From the NCBI RefSeq assembly GCF_001042905.1, contig NZ_JYLB01000001.1, positions 186,001 through 250,000 on the forward strand: a DNA stretch of 64,000 nucleotides, given 5' to 3'. Below are positions 9,941 to 18,367 of the stretch, piece after piece (the first letter of the stretch is position 1; each line of letters opens with the position of its first letter). A model generated the notes under the pieces. The model was not told where the DNA came from. It saw nothing but the letters and a program-made list of their open reading frames with translations, and ran no database searches. The DNA is from Pseudomonas lini (lineage in GTDB: Bacteria > Pseudomonadota > Gammaproteobacteria > Pseudomonadales > Pseudomonadaceae). A program made the translations under genes and the position numbers.

Positions 9941-11808
9941 CAGTGCGGTCCTCCGGGCTTGCCGCGTTTGATGAGCTCGGCAGTCATCTGTTGGTTGGTC
10001 AAGGGAGTGGAACTCACTTCCCACCAACTCTCGATGGCTTCGTCATTGCTCGCCTGTACAGAGGGAATGCCGAAGCGGTTCCACCACACAGTCGAGCTGC
10101 CTGGCGGGTAATAATTGGGAATCCAATAGAAGTTCCATTGCAGGACACGGTCCAGGGCATGTGCGTAGCGCAGCATGTCAGCCTTGGTGGTGGCGCGAAC
10201 CAGGCCGTTGACCAGCGTATCGACCGCCGGATTCTTCAGCACCATGTAGTTGTTGGAACCGGGATCGTTGGCCGCCGCCGAGCCAAAATAATTGTACAAC
10301 TCGTTGCCCGGCGACGTGGTGACCGGGTAGCCGGTGACGATCATGTCGTAGTCCCGGGACATCAGGCGGTTTACGTACTGGGAGGCGTCGATGCGGCGAA
10401 TATTCAGGTCGATGCCGATTTGTTTCAAGGTGCGCTTATAAGGCAGCAGCAATCGATCCATACCGTTCTGGCTGATCAGGAAGGTGAAGCTCAGCGGTTG
10501 ACCCTGGGCATTGACCAGTTGATCGCCATCGGGTTTCCAGCCGGCCTGTTCGAGCAGTTTCAGGGCCTGCAACTGTTTATCGCGGATCACGCCGCTGCCA
10601 TCGGTTTTCGGTGCTTCGAAGACCTGCGTAAAGACCTCGTCGGGAATCTGCCCGCGCAGCGGTTCGAGAATCGCCCGTTCACCTGTGTCAGGCAGTTGTC
10701 GTGCGGCGAGGTCGGTATTGGAAAAGTAGCTCTGCTGGCGGATGTAGAGTTCGCGCATCATCTGCCGATTGCTCCACTCGAAATCCCAGAGCATGGCCAG
10801 GGCCTGACGCACGCGGCGGTCCTGGAATATCGGGTTTTGCAGGTTGAACACAAAGCCCTGAGCCGTTTGCGGTGCCTCTTTGGCCAGGTGGGCTTTTTGC
10901 AGGCGACCGTCGCTCAGGGCCGGGCTTTCGTAGCCGATGGAATAGGCGGTGGCGGAGAATTCGCGGTTGTAATCGTAGGCGCCGCCACGCAGGACCTGAC
11001 GGGCAACGTCGGTATCGCCGAAATACTCGATGCTGAAATGATCGAAATTGTAGAGGCCGCGGCTGACCGGTAAATCCTTGCCCCACCAGTCGGCGTTACG
11101 CTCGAAGGTGATGCTACGCCCGGAGTCGACCTTGTTCACGCGGTACGGCCCGCTGCCCAGCGGTGGCTCGTAACCACCGCCGCTGGCAAAGTCGCGGGTT
11201 TTCCACCAGTGCTCGGGAAATACCGGCAAAGTGGCGATGTCGAGGGGCAGGGTGCGGTTTTCGTTGCTCTTGAAGTCGAACCGAACGGTGAGTGGCGACT
11301 CTACTTCGACGCCTTTGACGTCGGCGAATTGCGTGCGATAGCGCAGGCTGCCCTGGGTCATCAGCAGGTCGAAGGTATAGCGAACGTCTTCGGCGGTAAT
11401 CGGCTTGCCGTCGGCGAAACGGGCCTTCGGATTCAGGTAGAAACGCAGCGACAGTCCGTCGTCGGAGCGCTCCATCTGTTGGGCGACCAGGCCGTAAACG
11501 GTATAGGGCTCGTCCAGCGAACGCTGGGCCAGAGGCGAGTAGATCAAGCCGTCGATCTGCGTGACACCCGTGCCCTTGTCGATGTACGGCAGCATATGGT
11601 CGAAATGGCCGATTTCCATCGCCGAGCGACGCATCGTGCCGCCCTTGGGCGCGCGCGGGTTGGTGTAGGCGAAATGGCTGAAGCCCGCGGGATATTTCGC
11701 CGGTTCACCGTACACGGTCAACGCATGTTGCGGTGCAGCGTTCACACCGGCGGCGCCCAACAACAGGGCCACGGCAGTGAACAATAAAGTGGGGAAAGCC
11801 AGTCGCAT
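9940..11808 (-). CDS. yejA: Periplasmic peptide-binding protein (YejA-like)
   Basis: This 622-residue extracellular solute-binding protein of family 5 starts at 11808 with a Sec signal peptide ([19 protein letters not shown], cleavage near VNA-AP). Characteristic SBP_bac_5 segments include the [22 protein letters not shown] region and the conserved Trp/Asn-rich core. It is the first gene of the yejABEF-type operon and would hand peptides to YejB/E. The in-frame extension upstream of 11808 has no signal character and is not taken as coding. Confidence 0.92.
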   Translation of the reverse strand: MRLAFPTLLFTAVALLLGAAGVNAAPQHALTVYGEPAKYPAGFSHFAYTNPRAPKGGTMRRSAMEIGHFDHMLPYIDKGTGVTQIDGLIYSPLAQRSLDEPYTVYGLVAQQMERSDDGLSLRFYLNPKARFADGKPITAEDVRYTFDLLMTQGSLRYRTQFADVKGVEVESPLTVRFDFKSNENRTLPLDIATLPVFPEHWWKTRDFASGGGYEPPLGSGPYRVNKVDSGRSITFERNADWWGKDLPVSRGLYNFDHFSIEYFGDTDVARQVLRGGAYDYNREFSATAYSIGYESPALSDGRLQKAHLAKEAPQTAQGFVFNLQNPIFQDRRVRQALAMLWDFEWSNRQMMRELYIRQQSYFSNTDLAARQLPDTGERAILEPLRGQIPDEVFTQVFEAPKTDGSGVIRDKQLQALKLLEQAGWKPDGDQLVNAQGQPLSFTFLISQNGMDRLLLPYKRTLKQIGIDLNIRRIDASQYVNRLMSRDYDMIVTGYPVTTSPGNELYNYFGSAAANDPGSNNYMVLKNPAVDTLVNGLVRATTKADMLRYAHALDRVLQWNFYWIPNYYPPGSSTVWWNRFGIPSVQASNDEAIESWWEVSSTPLTNQQMTAELIKRGKPGGPH

Positions 11809-11886
11809 TGTCAGCCTTAGAGCCGGGTGGTCGATAACCACAATTTGTACGCTAGCGGCGCGTCCCTCGCCAGCCGTATCACGTAA

Positions 11887-11924
11887 CGAAAACACAACGG
11901 CCCACCAAAAGGCGGGCCGTTGTG
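11887..11924 (-). terminator. Rho-independent terminator after ppiC
   Basis: Arms cacaacggccc (11893-11903) and gggccgttgtg (11914-11924) pair perfectly over 11 bp. On the minus strand the hairpin is followed by TTTTCG. It lies 20 bases past the parvulin stop codon and before yejA. Confidence 0.85.
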
Positions 11925-11943
11925 TAGCAAACTCAAGCGTTGA

Positions 11944-12225
11944 TCAGTCCTGACGGCTGGTCACTTCCAGCAGGTGGTAACCGAACTGGGTCTTGACCGG
12001 GCCTTGCACCACGTTGATCGGTGCGCTGAAGACTACGGTGTCGAATTCCTTGACCATCTGGCCTGGACCGAACGAACCCAAGTCACCGCCCTGGCGGCTG
12101 GACGGGCAGCTGGAGTTGGCTTTAGCGACTTCGGCGAAGTCGGCACCGGCCTCGATCTGGGCTTTGAGTTCGTTGCACTTTTCTTCGCTGGCAACCAGGA
12201 TGTGACGGGCAGTGGCTTTGGCCAT
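11944..12225 (-). CDS. ppiC: Small parvulin peptidyl-prolyl cis-trans isomerase (PpiC)
   Basis: This 93-residue cytoplasmic parvulin has the family blocks ARHILV, FAEVAKANS-CPS, GGDLGSFGPGQMV and TQFGYHLLEV, in the order seen in E. coli PpiC. The start at 12225 (MAKATARHILV) matches the usual length. It catalyses rotation of Xaa-Pro bonds. It has its own terminator and appears monocistronic. Confidence 0.95.
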   Translation of the reverse strand: MAKATARHILVASEEKCNELKAQIEAGADFAEVAKANSSCPSSRQGGDLGSFGPGQMVKEFDTVVFSAPINVVQGPVKTQFGYHLLEVTSRQD

Positions 12226-12331
12226 GGGAAAATACTCCATTCAATGTTCAATAAAGTGCGGAGCCTACCGGATTCAGTGGGCTATTTCTCTCTCAAAGTT
12301 CCGTCTTTATCGCGTGACATTGTGGCATCGC

Positions 12332-13213
12332 TTAAAGGCCGGCGTTTCTCAAGCGTTCGGCATGCTGTACGTACAGAGCGATCGGGTCGATACCCTTGCG
12401 GACCTGACCGGTTGTCTGGCCGAGGCTGTCCAGATGATCCAGCGGATAGTCCGAACGGATCACTTTACCCAAGTGGGTGCTGAATCGGCCGACCATGCCG
12501 TCATTCTGCTCGGCTTCGGTGGTGAAATAGTGAGAGAAGGCGCGGAGGAACCCGTGCAGCGGATTGAGTGCATGGAGCCCCTCATTGAGAATGCTTCCTT
12601 GCAGGGTGCCGCTCCAAGAGTAGTAACGCACGCCGTTCACCAATTCGCGACCCTTGCCGCCCCAGATTTTCGGTAACCCTTGAGGGTACTTGTCATTGAA
12701 TGCGCCAACGCCTTCGGTGGTCAGTGCATTGAGTGCGGCGATGGCGTTCTGCGGCAGGTGCCGGTTGCCACTGAGCAGCGACAGGAAATCGGCGAACAGA
12801 GTGGCCACCGCTCCGGCAACATGCTCCGGCAGGCGCCCGGGCGTCAGTGCCTTGCGCAGGAAGTCGGCCAGTTCCGAGCCATGGTTCGGCCCGCTGACCG
12901 ATGTCACCGAAGCGACCGCCTCTGGCGCCAGCGCCCCCGCATACCGTGCAGCCAGTGCGCCCTGACTGTGACCGATCAGGTTGACTTTGCTTGCACCGGT
13001 TCCTTGCAATACCCGGTCGATCTGCGCCAACAGTTGTTCGCCGCGGGTTTCATTACTGTGGGTGGCTGACAGGTGTGGGATGAAAACCCTCGCGCCGGCA
13101 CTTCTCAGGGCCAGTTTGACGTCATGGAACAGTTCCAGGTTGCCGATGCGATCGAAGCCGAAGAGCCCGTGGGCCAGCAGGATCGGATACTGAGTGGTTG
13201 CATTCCGTAGCAT
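12332..13213 (-). CDS. Lipase/esterase of the alpha/beta-hydrolase fold (family I.1-like)
   Basis: This 293-residue protein has the family I lipase opening YPILLAHGLFGFDRIG, the nucleophile elbow GHSQG with Ser83, and the SGPNHGSELAD region. It would hydrolyse triacylglycerol or shorter esters. Family I.1 lipases usually carry a Sec signal and need a foldase (Lif). No signal peptide is visible here and no foldase gene is adjacent, so it may be intracellular or leave by another route. The start at 13213 is set by AAGGA six bases upstream; two further in-frame codons upstream are less well placed. Confidence 0.85.
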   Translation of the reverse strand: MLRNATTQYPILLAHGLFGFDRIGNLELFHDVKLALRSAGARVFIPHLSATHSNETRGEQLLAQIDRVLQGTGASKVNLIGHSQGALAARYAGALAPEAVASVTSVSGPNHGSELADFLRKALTPGRLPEHVAGAVATLFADFLSLLSGNRHLPQNAIAALNALTTEGVGAFNDKYPQGLPKIWGGKGRELVNGVRYYSWSGTLQGSILNEGLHALNPLHGFLRAFSHYFTTEAEQNDGMVGRFSTHLGKVIRSDYPLDHLDSLGQTTGQVRKGIDPIALYVQHAERLRNAGL

Positions 13214-13253
13214 GTACATTCCTTTTTCGCAGTAGGTCAGGTGTGTGCTCAAG

Positions 13254-13550
13254 GGCGCACTCTAAAGCACACCACCCGCTCGGCGATGTATGAAAAAGCC
13301 GCTGTAACCTGATGAAAACGGAATAGAAATTGTACGAAAACTCGAATGAGCATGAGGTCTTGGTCGGAATATCCGGACATCTTTTTAACGATGACTGCGA
13401 GCTTCCTCGCAATGACCTACCGCTGAAACGTCCTTTTACCGTGCAAGCCGACGCAATTGTCCGGCAGCGCGAATCAGCACCGCGGGTTTCAATAGGCTTC
13501 GTTCGATGCCGACCTCAAGGCGGCATTTATTCCAAGGACTGGAGCGTTGA
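13254..13550. other. Intergenic region without recognised gene
   Basis: This stretch of about 300 bases separates the divergent lipase gene and the three-repeat protein gene. Nothing beyond the ribosome site before 13551 could be supported. It presumably holds both promoters. Confidence 0.5.
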
Positions 13551-14603
13551 ATGACTACTTGTAAAGCAGATATCTTGAATGTTGTAGAGCAATGCATGGC
13601 GGCACCACAGTTGGATCAGGCGTATAACGCCATCCTCGATCCATCTGACAATAAGGCCATTATTACTGTCTCTCCTTACCCGGACATGGCCTGCGGAGAC
13701 AAACTGGTCATGTTCTGGTCAGGTATCGATTCCGAGGGTGTTGCGTATCGGCATGAGGTATCGCGTTTTGTCAGCGAAGCTCAGGTGGGCAGGGCGATTG
13801 TCTTTTGTGTATCGGCCACACATATCGCCGCATTGGACGGCGGGTCACTCGAGGTTTATTACGCTCTCTACACTGCGCGCCTTTGTGAACCTGTGGAGTC
13901 CGGGCGTTTATACCTGAGCGTCGGTGATGCCCGGTCAGATTTGCTGCCTGTGATTGTGAACGATGCAGTGGGCGGCACACTCGATCCGGACCGAGTCGCC
14001 CAGGGTGCACGCGTAACGATCAGGCCGTATGCCCGGATGGCGGCTGGAGATCGGGTCTTGCTGTCCTGGGCAAGTGTTACGCCACAAGCGAGCTTCAATG
14101 ACACATTGAGAATCGAGTCCTTTGCAGTGGGCGGCGAGTTGTCGTTCTGGGTAAATCCCGACTGTATTGCGCTCAATCTCGGGGCAGCCGTTACGATCGG
14201 CTACTGTGTCGAGCAGAAGGGGCAAGCGTCACGTTTCTCGGAGCCTGCACAACTGTTGATCGGCCCGTTGGAGCGAGAACCGCTTCTGCCACCTACCGTG
14301 CTGGAAGCCGACGAAGGTTGGCTGGATGTGCAAGATGCGATCGATGGTGTCACCGTCGTTATCGACAACGCTCAGGCCGAAGAGGGAGAACTGGTTTATC
14401 TGAAATGTGACGGTGAGCATTTCAATCACCGCGATGATCGTGAAGTCTCCAGGGAAATGGCCGGTCAACCGCTGGTATTTATCGTTCCCTACAGGTTTTG
14501 GCGCGAGCATCAGGACTTGACGATCCGAGTATCTTATTCGGTCGAGCGTCTCGACGATGTGAGCCAGCAGTCCGAAGTCACGTTGGTGCAAGTGCACTCG
14601 TAA
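13551..14603 (+). CDS. Three-repeat beta-rich protein of unknown function
   Basis: This 350-residue protein has three tandem modules of roughly 105 residues (about 20-125, 126-238 and 239-350). Each has an 'I-x-P/D...A/M-x-x-GD-x-V-x-L-x-W/C' core: GDKLVMFWSG, GDRVLLSWAS and GELVYLKCDG. Each module is rich in predicted strands, like an Ig or bacterial adhesion repeat. No signal peptide, membrane helix or catalytic motif is seen. A GGAG ribosome site precedes the ATG. A perfect 14-bp hairpin terminator follows. Possible roles include a surface or secreted structural protein, but no function is assigned. Confidence 0.75.
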   Translation: MTTCKADILNVVEQCMAAPQLDQAYNAILDPSDNKAIITVSPYPDMACGDKLVMFWSGIDSEGVAYRHEVSRFVSEAQVGRAIVFCVSATHIAALDGGSLEVYYALYTARLCEPVESGRLYLSVGDARSDLLPVIVNDAVGGTLDPDRVAQGARVTIRPYARMAAGDRVLLSWASVTPQASFNDTLRIESFAVGGELSFWVNPDCIALNLGAAVTIGYCVEQKGQASRFSEPAQLLIGPLEREPLLPPTVLEADEGWLDVQDAIDGVTVVIDNAQAEEGELVYLKCDGEHFNHRDDREVSREMAGQPLVFIVPYRFWREHQDLTIRVSYSVERLDDVSQQSEVTLVQVHS

Positions 14604-14622
14604 ACCGGTTTTAACGTCGATC

Positions 14623-14654
14623 GCCTTCCGGTTTTCGATTGAAAACCGGAAGGC
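14623..14654. terminator. Perfect 14-bp hairpin between convergent genes
   Basis: Arms gccttccggttttc (14623-14636) and gaaaaccggaaggc (14641-14654) pair completely around a four-base loop. The hairpin lies between the convergent ends of the three-repeat protein gene and the DAHP synthase gene and probably stops transcription from both sides. Confidence 0.8.
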
Positions 14655-14663
14655 GGGGATGGG

Positions 14664-15752
14664 TCACTTTGGCTGTTGAGTAAGGCGCTGCGTACGAAGT
14701 CGCTCGGCTGCCTGCAGCAACAACTGTTCCGTTCCGGTCCAGCCAAGGCAGCCGTCCGTTACCGACACCCCGTAACGCAACGACGGGCTCAACGGTTGGC
14801 AGCCTTCGAACAGATGGCTCTCAATCATCATGCCGACCAGCGAACGATCACCTTGCAGGCGCTGTTCGAGCACGTCGTTGAACACGGCTGGCTGGCGCAA
14901 TGGATCTTTTCCGCTGTTAGCGTGGCTGCAGTCGACCATGATCCGTGCCGGGATCTTCAGTCTGGTCAAATCGCTGTGCACTTGGGCGATGCTGTCGCGG
15001 TCGTAGTTCGGCCCGCGATGGCCGCCACGCAGTACCAGGTGGGTGTCGGGGTTGCCCGATGTCTGAATGATTGCGGGGTGCCCTTGGCTATCGACGCCGA
15101 AATGGCGATGCGGGTGGGCGGCCGAGCGCATGGCGTCGCTGGCGACAGTCACACCGCCATCGGTACCGTTCTTGAACCCTACCGGCATGCTCAGGCCGCT
15201 GGCCATTTCCCGGTGGATCTGTGATTCGGTGGTACGGGCGCCAATCGCGACCCAGCTCAGCAAGTCGTCGAAGTAGCCGGCGGCCATCGGTTGCAGCAGT
15301 TCGGTGGCAACGGGTAAGCCCAGTTGGAGCATTTCGCGCATCAATTCGCGGGACAGCGTCAAACCGCCCGCCATGTCATCGCTGCCATCCAGATGCGGGT
15401 CGTAGGCCAGGCCTTTCCAGCCGATCGTGGTGCGGGGTTTTTCGACGTAGGCGCGCATCACCAGCAGCATTTCATCGCTGACTTCGGCGGCCAGCCGGGC
15501 CAGGTTGGCGGCGTATTCGAGGGCTGAACGGGGATCGTGAATCGAGCAGGGGCCGACGATGACCAGCAGACGGGAGTCTTCACCGTTGAGGATCGCGCGA
15601 ACCGCCTGACGGTGGTCGGCGACTTGCCGGGTCAGGGCATTGCTGAGGGGTAATTGCTGTTTGAGTTGCAATGAGCTGGGCAGGCGCAAGGTCAGCGCTT
15701 CATTGGCAGGGCTCAGGGTGGACAGCGGCAGAGCAGAGACGGACGAGTTCAT
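14664..15752 (-). CDS. aroF: 3-deoxy-7-phosphoheptulonate (DAHP) synthase, class I
   Basis: The 362-residue enzyme condenses phosphoenolpyruvate and erythrose 4-phosphate, the first step of aromatic amino acid synthesis. Class I AroFGH signatures are clear: VGPCSIHDPRSALEYA, RAYVEKPRTTIGWKG, RTTESQIHREMASGLSMPVGFKNGT and ILRGG-type RGGHRGPNY near the end. Length matches the Tyr/Phe/Trp-regulated E. coli enzymes. The isozyme class cannot be told from sequence alone, so aroF is tentative. About 480 bases of leader with two aromatic-rich small ORFs and a terminator precede it, suggesting attenuation by charged tRNA for aromatic residues. Confidence 0.93.
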   Translation of the reverse strand: MNSSVSALPLSTLSPANEALTLRLPSSLQLKQQLPLSNALTRQVADHRQAVRAILNGEDSRLLVIVGPCSIHDPRSALEYAANLARLAAEVSDEMLLVMRAYVEKPRTTIGWKGLAYDPHLDGSDDMAGGLTLSRELMREMLQLGLPVATELLQPMAAGYFDDLLSWVAIGARTTESQIHREMASGLSMPVGFKNGTDGGVTVASDAMRSAAHPHRHFGVDSQGHPAIIQTSGNPDTHLVLRGGHRGPNYDRDSIAQVHSDLTRLKIPARIMVDCSHANSGKDPLRQPAVFNDVLEQRLQGDRSLVGMMIESHLFEGCQPLSPSLRYGVSVTDGCLGWTGTEQLLLQAAERLRTQRLTQQPK

Positions 15753-15800
15753 ATTCGGGCTTCCTGGGCTGGCGGCGGGTTCGTTCCCGCGCGCTCGGCC

Positions 15801-15953
15801 CTACTGGGGTGTTCGACAATTGGCCGGATTGGCTGCGTGTGTGTGCTTGCCACCTGTGGGTGACCGATCGGAGGCGGCAGGCTGTCCCGAGCGGAGGCTG
15901 GTAAATCGCCAGGCGGTAAAACTGTCGTAACGGTAATAAGTGGCGTAGTTCAT
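15801..15953 (-). CDS. Second aromatic-rich leader ORF upstream of DAHP synthase
   Basis: This 50-codon ORF lies between the attenuator hairpin and aroF and ends 48 bases before the aroF start. It has a GAGG site about nine bases before ATG. Its first 17 residues, MNYATYYRYDSFTAWRF, hold four Tyr, two Phe and one Trp; the remainder has none. Such clustering is expected of a ribosome-stalling control peptide. It could couple translation of aroF to aromatic amino acid supply. It could also be a small protein in its own right. Confidence 0.6.
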   Translation of the reverse strand: MNYATYYRYDSFTAWRFTSLRSGQPAASDRSPTGGKHTHAANPANCRTPQ

Positions 15954-16011
15954 GTCGTGAATCCTCAAATTGTCTGGTTGACGCTAAAAATGTATGCAGC
16001 TAAATGCAGGG

Positions 16012-16055
16012 AGCTGAAAAAACAAAACCCCCGGTCGGGGAGCCGACCGGGGGTT
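16012..16055 (-). terminator. Attenuator terminator in the aroF leader
   Basis: Arms at 16028-16038 and 16043-16053 pair over 11 bp, extended by two A-T pairs, around a four-base loop. On the minus strand the hairpin is followed by TTTTGTTTTTTC, a strong intrinsic terminator. It lies 48 bases after the stop of the first aromatic leader peptide and before aroF, so it must be read through for aroF expression from an upstream promoter. Confidence 0.85.
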
Positions 16056-16102
16056 GAGAGTTCTCTGGTGGCGACCCGTTTAAAGTGGGCGCCGTGTGGG
16101 TA

Positions 16103-16231
16103 TCAGGCGCGCCAGTGGCTAAACCAATACCCAAAATAAAAGCTGACCGAAGCACAAACGTCATTCGCCCGGGCAGCCGCAACCGAGCGCGGGGCGCTGG
16201 CGGTACGAAGCGGTGAGAGGGCGTTGAGCAT
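16103..16231 (-). CDS. First aromatic-rich leader peptide of DAHP synthase attenuator
   Basis: This 42-residue ORF ends in SFYFGYWFSHWRA: three Phe, two Tyr and two Trp within ten codons (residues 31-40), two codons before the stop. An intrinsic terminator begins about 48 bases after the stop. This layout is that of amino-acid-controlled leader peptides such as pheL or trpL. Shortage of charged Phe, Tyr or Trp tRNA would stall the ribosome near the end and favour antitermination. The antiterminator helix has not been modelled. Confidence 0.75.
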   Translation of the reverse strand: MLNALSPLRTASAPRSVAAARANDVCASVSFYFGYWFSHWRA

Positions 16232-16393
16232 GGTCTGTCTCCGATGAATGCACCGAGCTTACTAGAGGCCGGTACGCGGATTCAATCAGAAAATGCTATC
16301 GATGATCATGGGCTTTTCTATCGCTTGAGTACGTCGGGGGTTGTGACACACTTTGCGCTGCGCCCAACTACCACAACGTCACAAGGACGAACC

Positions 16394-17152
16394 ATGACGA
16401 CACTGACCATTGCCGCCGCTCAATCGATTTCCATCGCCGGTGATCTTGCCGCCAATATGGCCTGGCATCAGCGCTTCATGCAGGTTGCTGCGGAGCAGGG
16501 CGTGCAATTGCTGGTGTTTCCGGAACTGTCGCTGACCGGGTACGAACGCGGCCTGGCGGCGGAGCTGGCCATAGCGCCAGGCGCCGATGTGTTGCAACCG
16601 TTGCGCGATTTCGCGCGGGAAGTCGGTGTGACCAGTGTCGTTGGGATGCCGATTCGTCTGTCGGACGATTCGCCGGTATTGATCGGTGCGCTGGTATTGG
16701 GTGCCGACGGTTCGCTTGGTGTTTACAGCAAGCAGCATCTGCACCCGGGTGAGGAAGTGGCATTTGCCCCGGGAGCGGGCGGTTCGACATTAAAGATCGG
16801 TAGCGACACCGTCGCGCTAGCGGTATGCGCCGATTTTTCTCATGCCAGCCACGCGGCAGCCGCGGCACTGCAGGGCGCTGACCTTTATGCCGCGGGCGTG
16901 TTGATCACAGAAAACGGCTACGCTCCAGATACCGCACTATTGCAGGGCTATGCTTGTACCCACTCGATGGCGGTACTGATGGCCAACCATGGTGGCGCAA
17001 CGGGTGGCTGGGAGTCGGCAGGGCGCAGTGCAATCTGGGCGGCGGACGGGATGTTGATTGTGGCGGCGCCGGGTACGGGGAACCTTATGGTCGTTGCACG
17101 TCGCAATGCTGATGGCTGGAAAGGGCAAATCGTCGCTGTGGCGGAGGCTTGA
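16394..17152 (+). CDS. Carbon-nitrogen hydrolase (nitrilase superfamily)
   Basis: This 252-residue protein has the Glu-Lys-Cys triad of the superfamily: Glu in FPELSLTGYE, Lys in KQHLHPGEE and Cys in AVCADFSHASHA. Members hydrolyse amides, carbamoyl compounds or nitriles; the substrate here is not evident. ACAAGGA precedes the ATG at 16394. The next gene begins directly after its stop codon, so it forms a two-gene unit with a GNAT acetyltransferase. No signal peptide is seen, so it is cytoplasmic. Confidence 0.88.
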   Translation: MTTLTIAAAQSISIAGDLAANMAWHQRFMQVAAEQGVQLLVFPELSLTGYERGLAAELAIAPGADVLQPLRDFAREVGVTSVVGMPIRLSDDSPVLIGALVLGADGSLGVYSKQHLHPGEEVAFAPGAGGSTLKIGSDTVALAVCADFSHASHAAAAALQGADLYAAGVLITENGYAPDTALLQGYACTHSMAVLMANHGGATGGWESAGRSAIWAADGMLIVAAPGTGNLMVVARRNADGWKGQIVAVAEA

Positions 17153-17596
17153 ATGGGTTTCGAATTGCGTCCGGCAACGTCTCGGGATCTGGACTTCGCT
17201 CGTGACCTGACTTGTCGAAATATGCTTCGGTACTACATCCAACATGAGCTGTTGTGGCTGGACGAGGCCTTTGATGTCGCCTGGGAGGGACGCGAAAACT
17301 GGCTGATTGTGCGTGATGACACATTGATGGGGTATGTCAGTCTGAGCCGTGACGCCAGAGCCTTGTATATCCGCGAATTGCATTTACTTGAGGCGTACCG
17401 GGGGCAGGGCGCCGGTTCCTGGACGATCGATCAGGTATTCGCCATGGCGTGCAAGGAACGACGCCCGGCATTGCGTCTGACCGTCTTTGAAAATAATCCG
17501 GCAAAAATGCTTTACGAGAGAAAGGGTCTCAAGGTGGTCGGTCAAGACCAGTGTTTCCTGAGAATGCAGCGTGATATCAATGAACTGCATCGCTGA
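17153..17596 (+). CDS. GNAT-family N-acetyltransferase
   Basis: This 147-residue protein shows the GNAT acetyl-CoA-binding region LHLLEAYRGQGAGSWTIDQV (motif A, R/Q-x-x-G-x-G/A) around residues 77-96. The later ENNPAKMLYERKGLKVVG segment is motif B. The start codon abuts the stop of the carbon-nitrogen hydrolase gene, which implies co-transcription. The acceptor substrate is unknown. Confidence 0.85.
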   Translation: MGFELRPATSRDLDFARDLTCRNMLRYYIQHELLWLDEAFDVAWEGRENWLIVRDDTLMGYVSLSRDARALYIRELHLLEAYRGQGAGSWTIDQVFAMACKERRPALRLTVFENNPAKMLYERKGLKVVGQDQCFLRMQRDINELHR

Positions 17597-17723
17597 AACA
17601 CACTGGCGGCAAGCCTCGCAAGAAGAATTGACACTTTTTATATGCTGCTTGCCGCTAGGTCTGCCAGTTGCTTTTTGCTAAGGTGTCCGACAACCCAATA
17701 AGACCAAATCGCGAGGTGTCTGC

Positions 17724-18365
17724 TTGATTAGGGGGCTAGTAGTCGATGACCATGATCTCGTTCGTACAGGCATTACACGAATGCTGGCTGACATCGATGG
17801 CCTGCAAGTAGTCGGCCAGGCTGAGTCAGGGGAGGAATCCCTGCTTAAAGCGCGTGAGTTGAAACCCGATGTGGTGCTGATGGACGTCAAGATGCCCGGG
17901 ATCGGCGGTCTTGAAGCCACGCGCAAATTATTGCGCAGTCATCCGGACATCAAAGTCGTCGCGGTCACCGTGTGCGAAGAAGATCCGTTTCCTACCCGGC
18001 TGTTACAGGCAGGGGCTGCGGGTTACCTGACCAAGGGCGCCGGATTACCGGAAATGGTCCAGGCCATTCGCCTGGTGTTTGCCGGGCAACGTTACATCAG
18101 CCCGCAGATTGCCCAGCAATTGGCGATCAAGTCGTTCCAGCCAACCAATGATTCGCCCTTCGACGCGTTGTCGGAGCGGGAGATCCAGATTGCGTTGATG
18201 ATTGTCGGCTGTCAGAAGGTGCAGATCATTTCCGACAAACTGTGCCTGTCGCCAAAAACAGTGAATACCTACCGTTACCGTATTTTCGAGAAGCTTTCGA
18301 TCAGCAGCGATGTCGAGTTGACGCTGTTGGCGGTTCGTCACGGCATGGTTGATGCCAGCCTCTGA
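17724..18365 (+). CDS. gacA: Response regulator GacA
   Basis: This 213-residue NarL/FixJ-type regulator has acidic residues D8-D9, phospho-acceptor D54 (VLMDVKMPG) and a LuxR helix-turn-helix ([11 protein letters not shown]...[15 protein letters not shown]). It is the partner of GacS and activates the small RNAs that titrate RsmA/E, so it controls secondary metabolism and biofilm formation. The start is a TTG at 17724 preceded by GAGGTG; TTG starts are known for gacA in Pseudomonas. The gene is two bases from uvrC, the classical gacA-uvrC operon. Confidence 0.97.
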   Translation: MIRGLVVDDHDLVRTGITRMLADIDGLQVVGQAESGEESLLKARELKPDVVLMDVKMPGIGGLEATRKLLRSHPDIKVVAVTVCEEDPFPTRLLQAGAAGYLTKGAGLPEMVQAIRLVFAGQRYISPQIAQQLAIKSFQPTNDSPFDALSEREIQIALMIVGCQKVQIISDKLCLSPKTVNTYRYRIFEKLSISSDVELTLLAVRHGMVDASL

Positions 18366-18367
18366 AA

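Noticed and set aside
9943..11073. Plus-strand open frame of 376 codons
   Set aside because: It is antisense to the yejA-like gene and matches no family.
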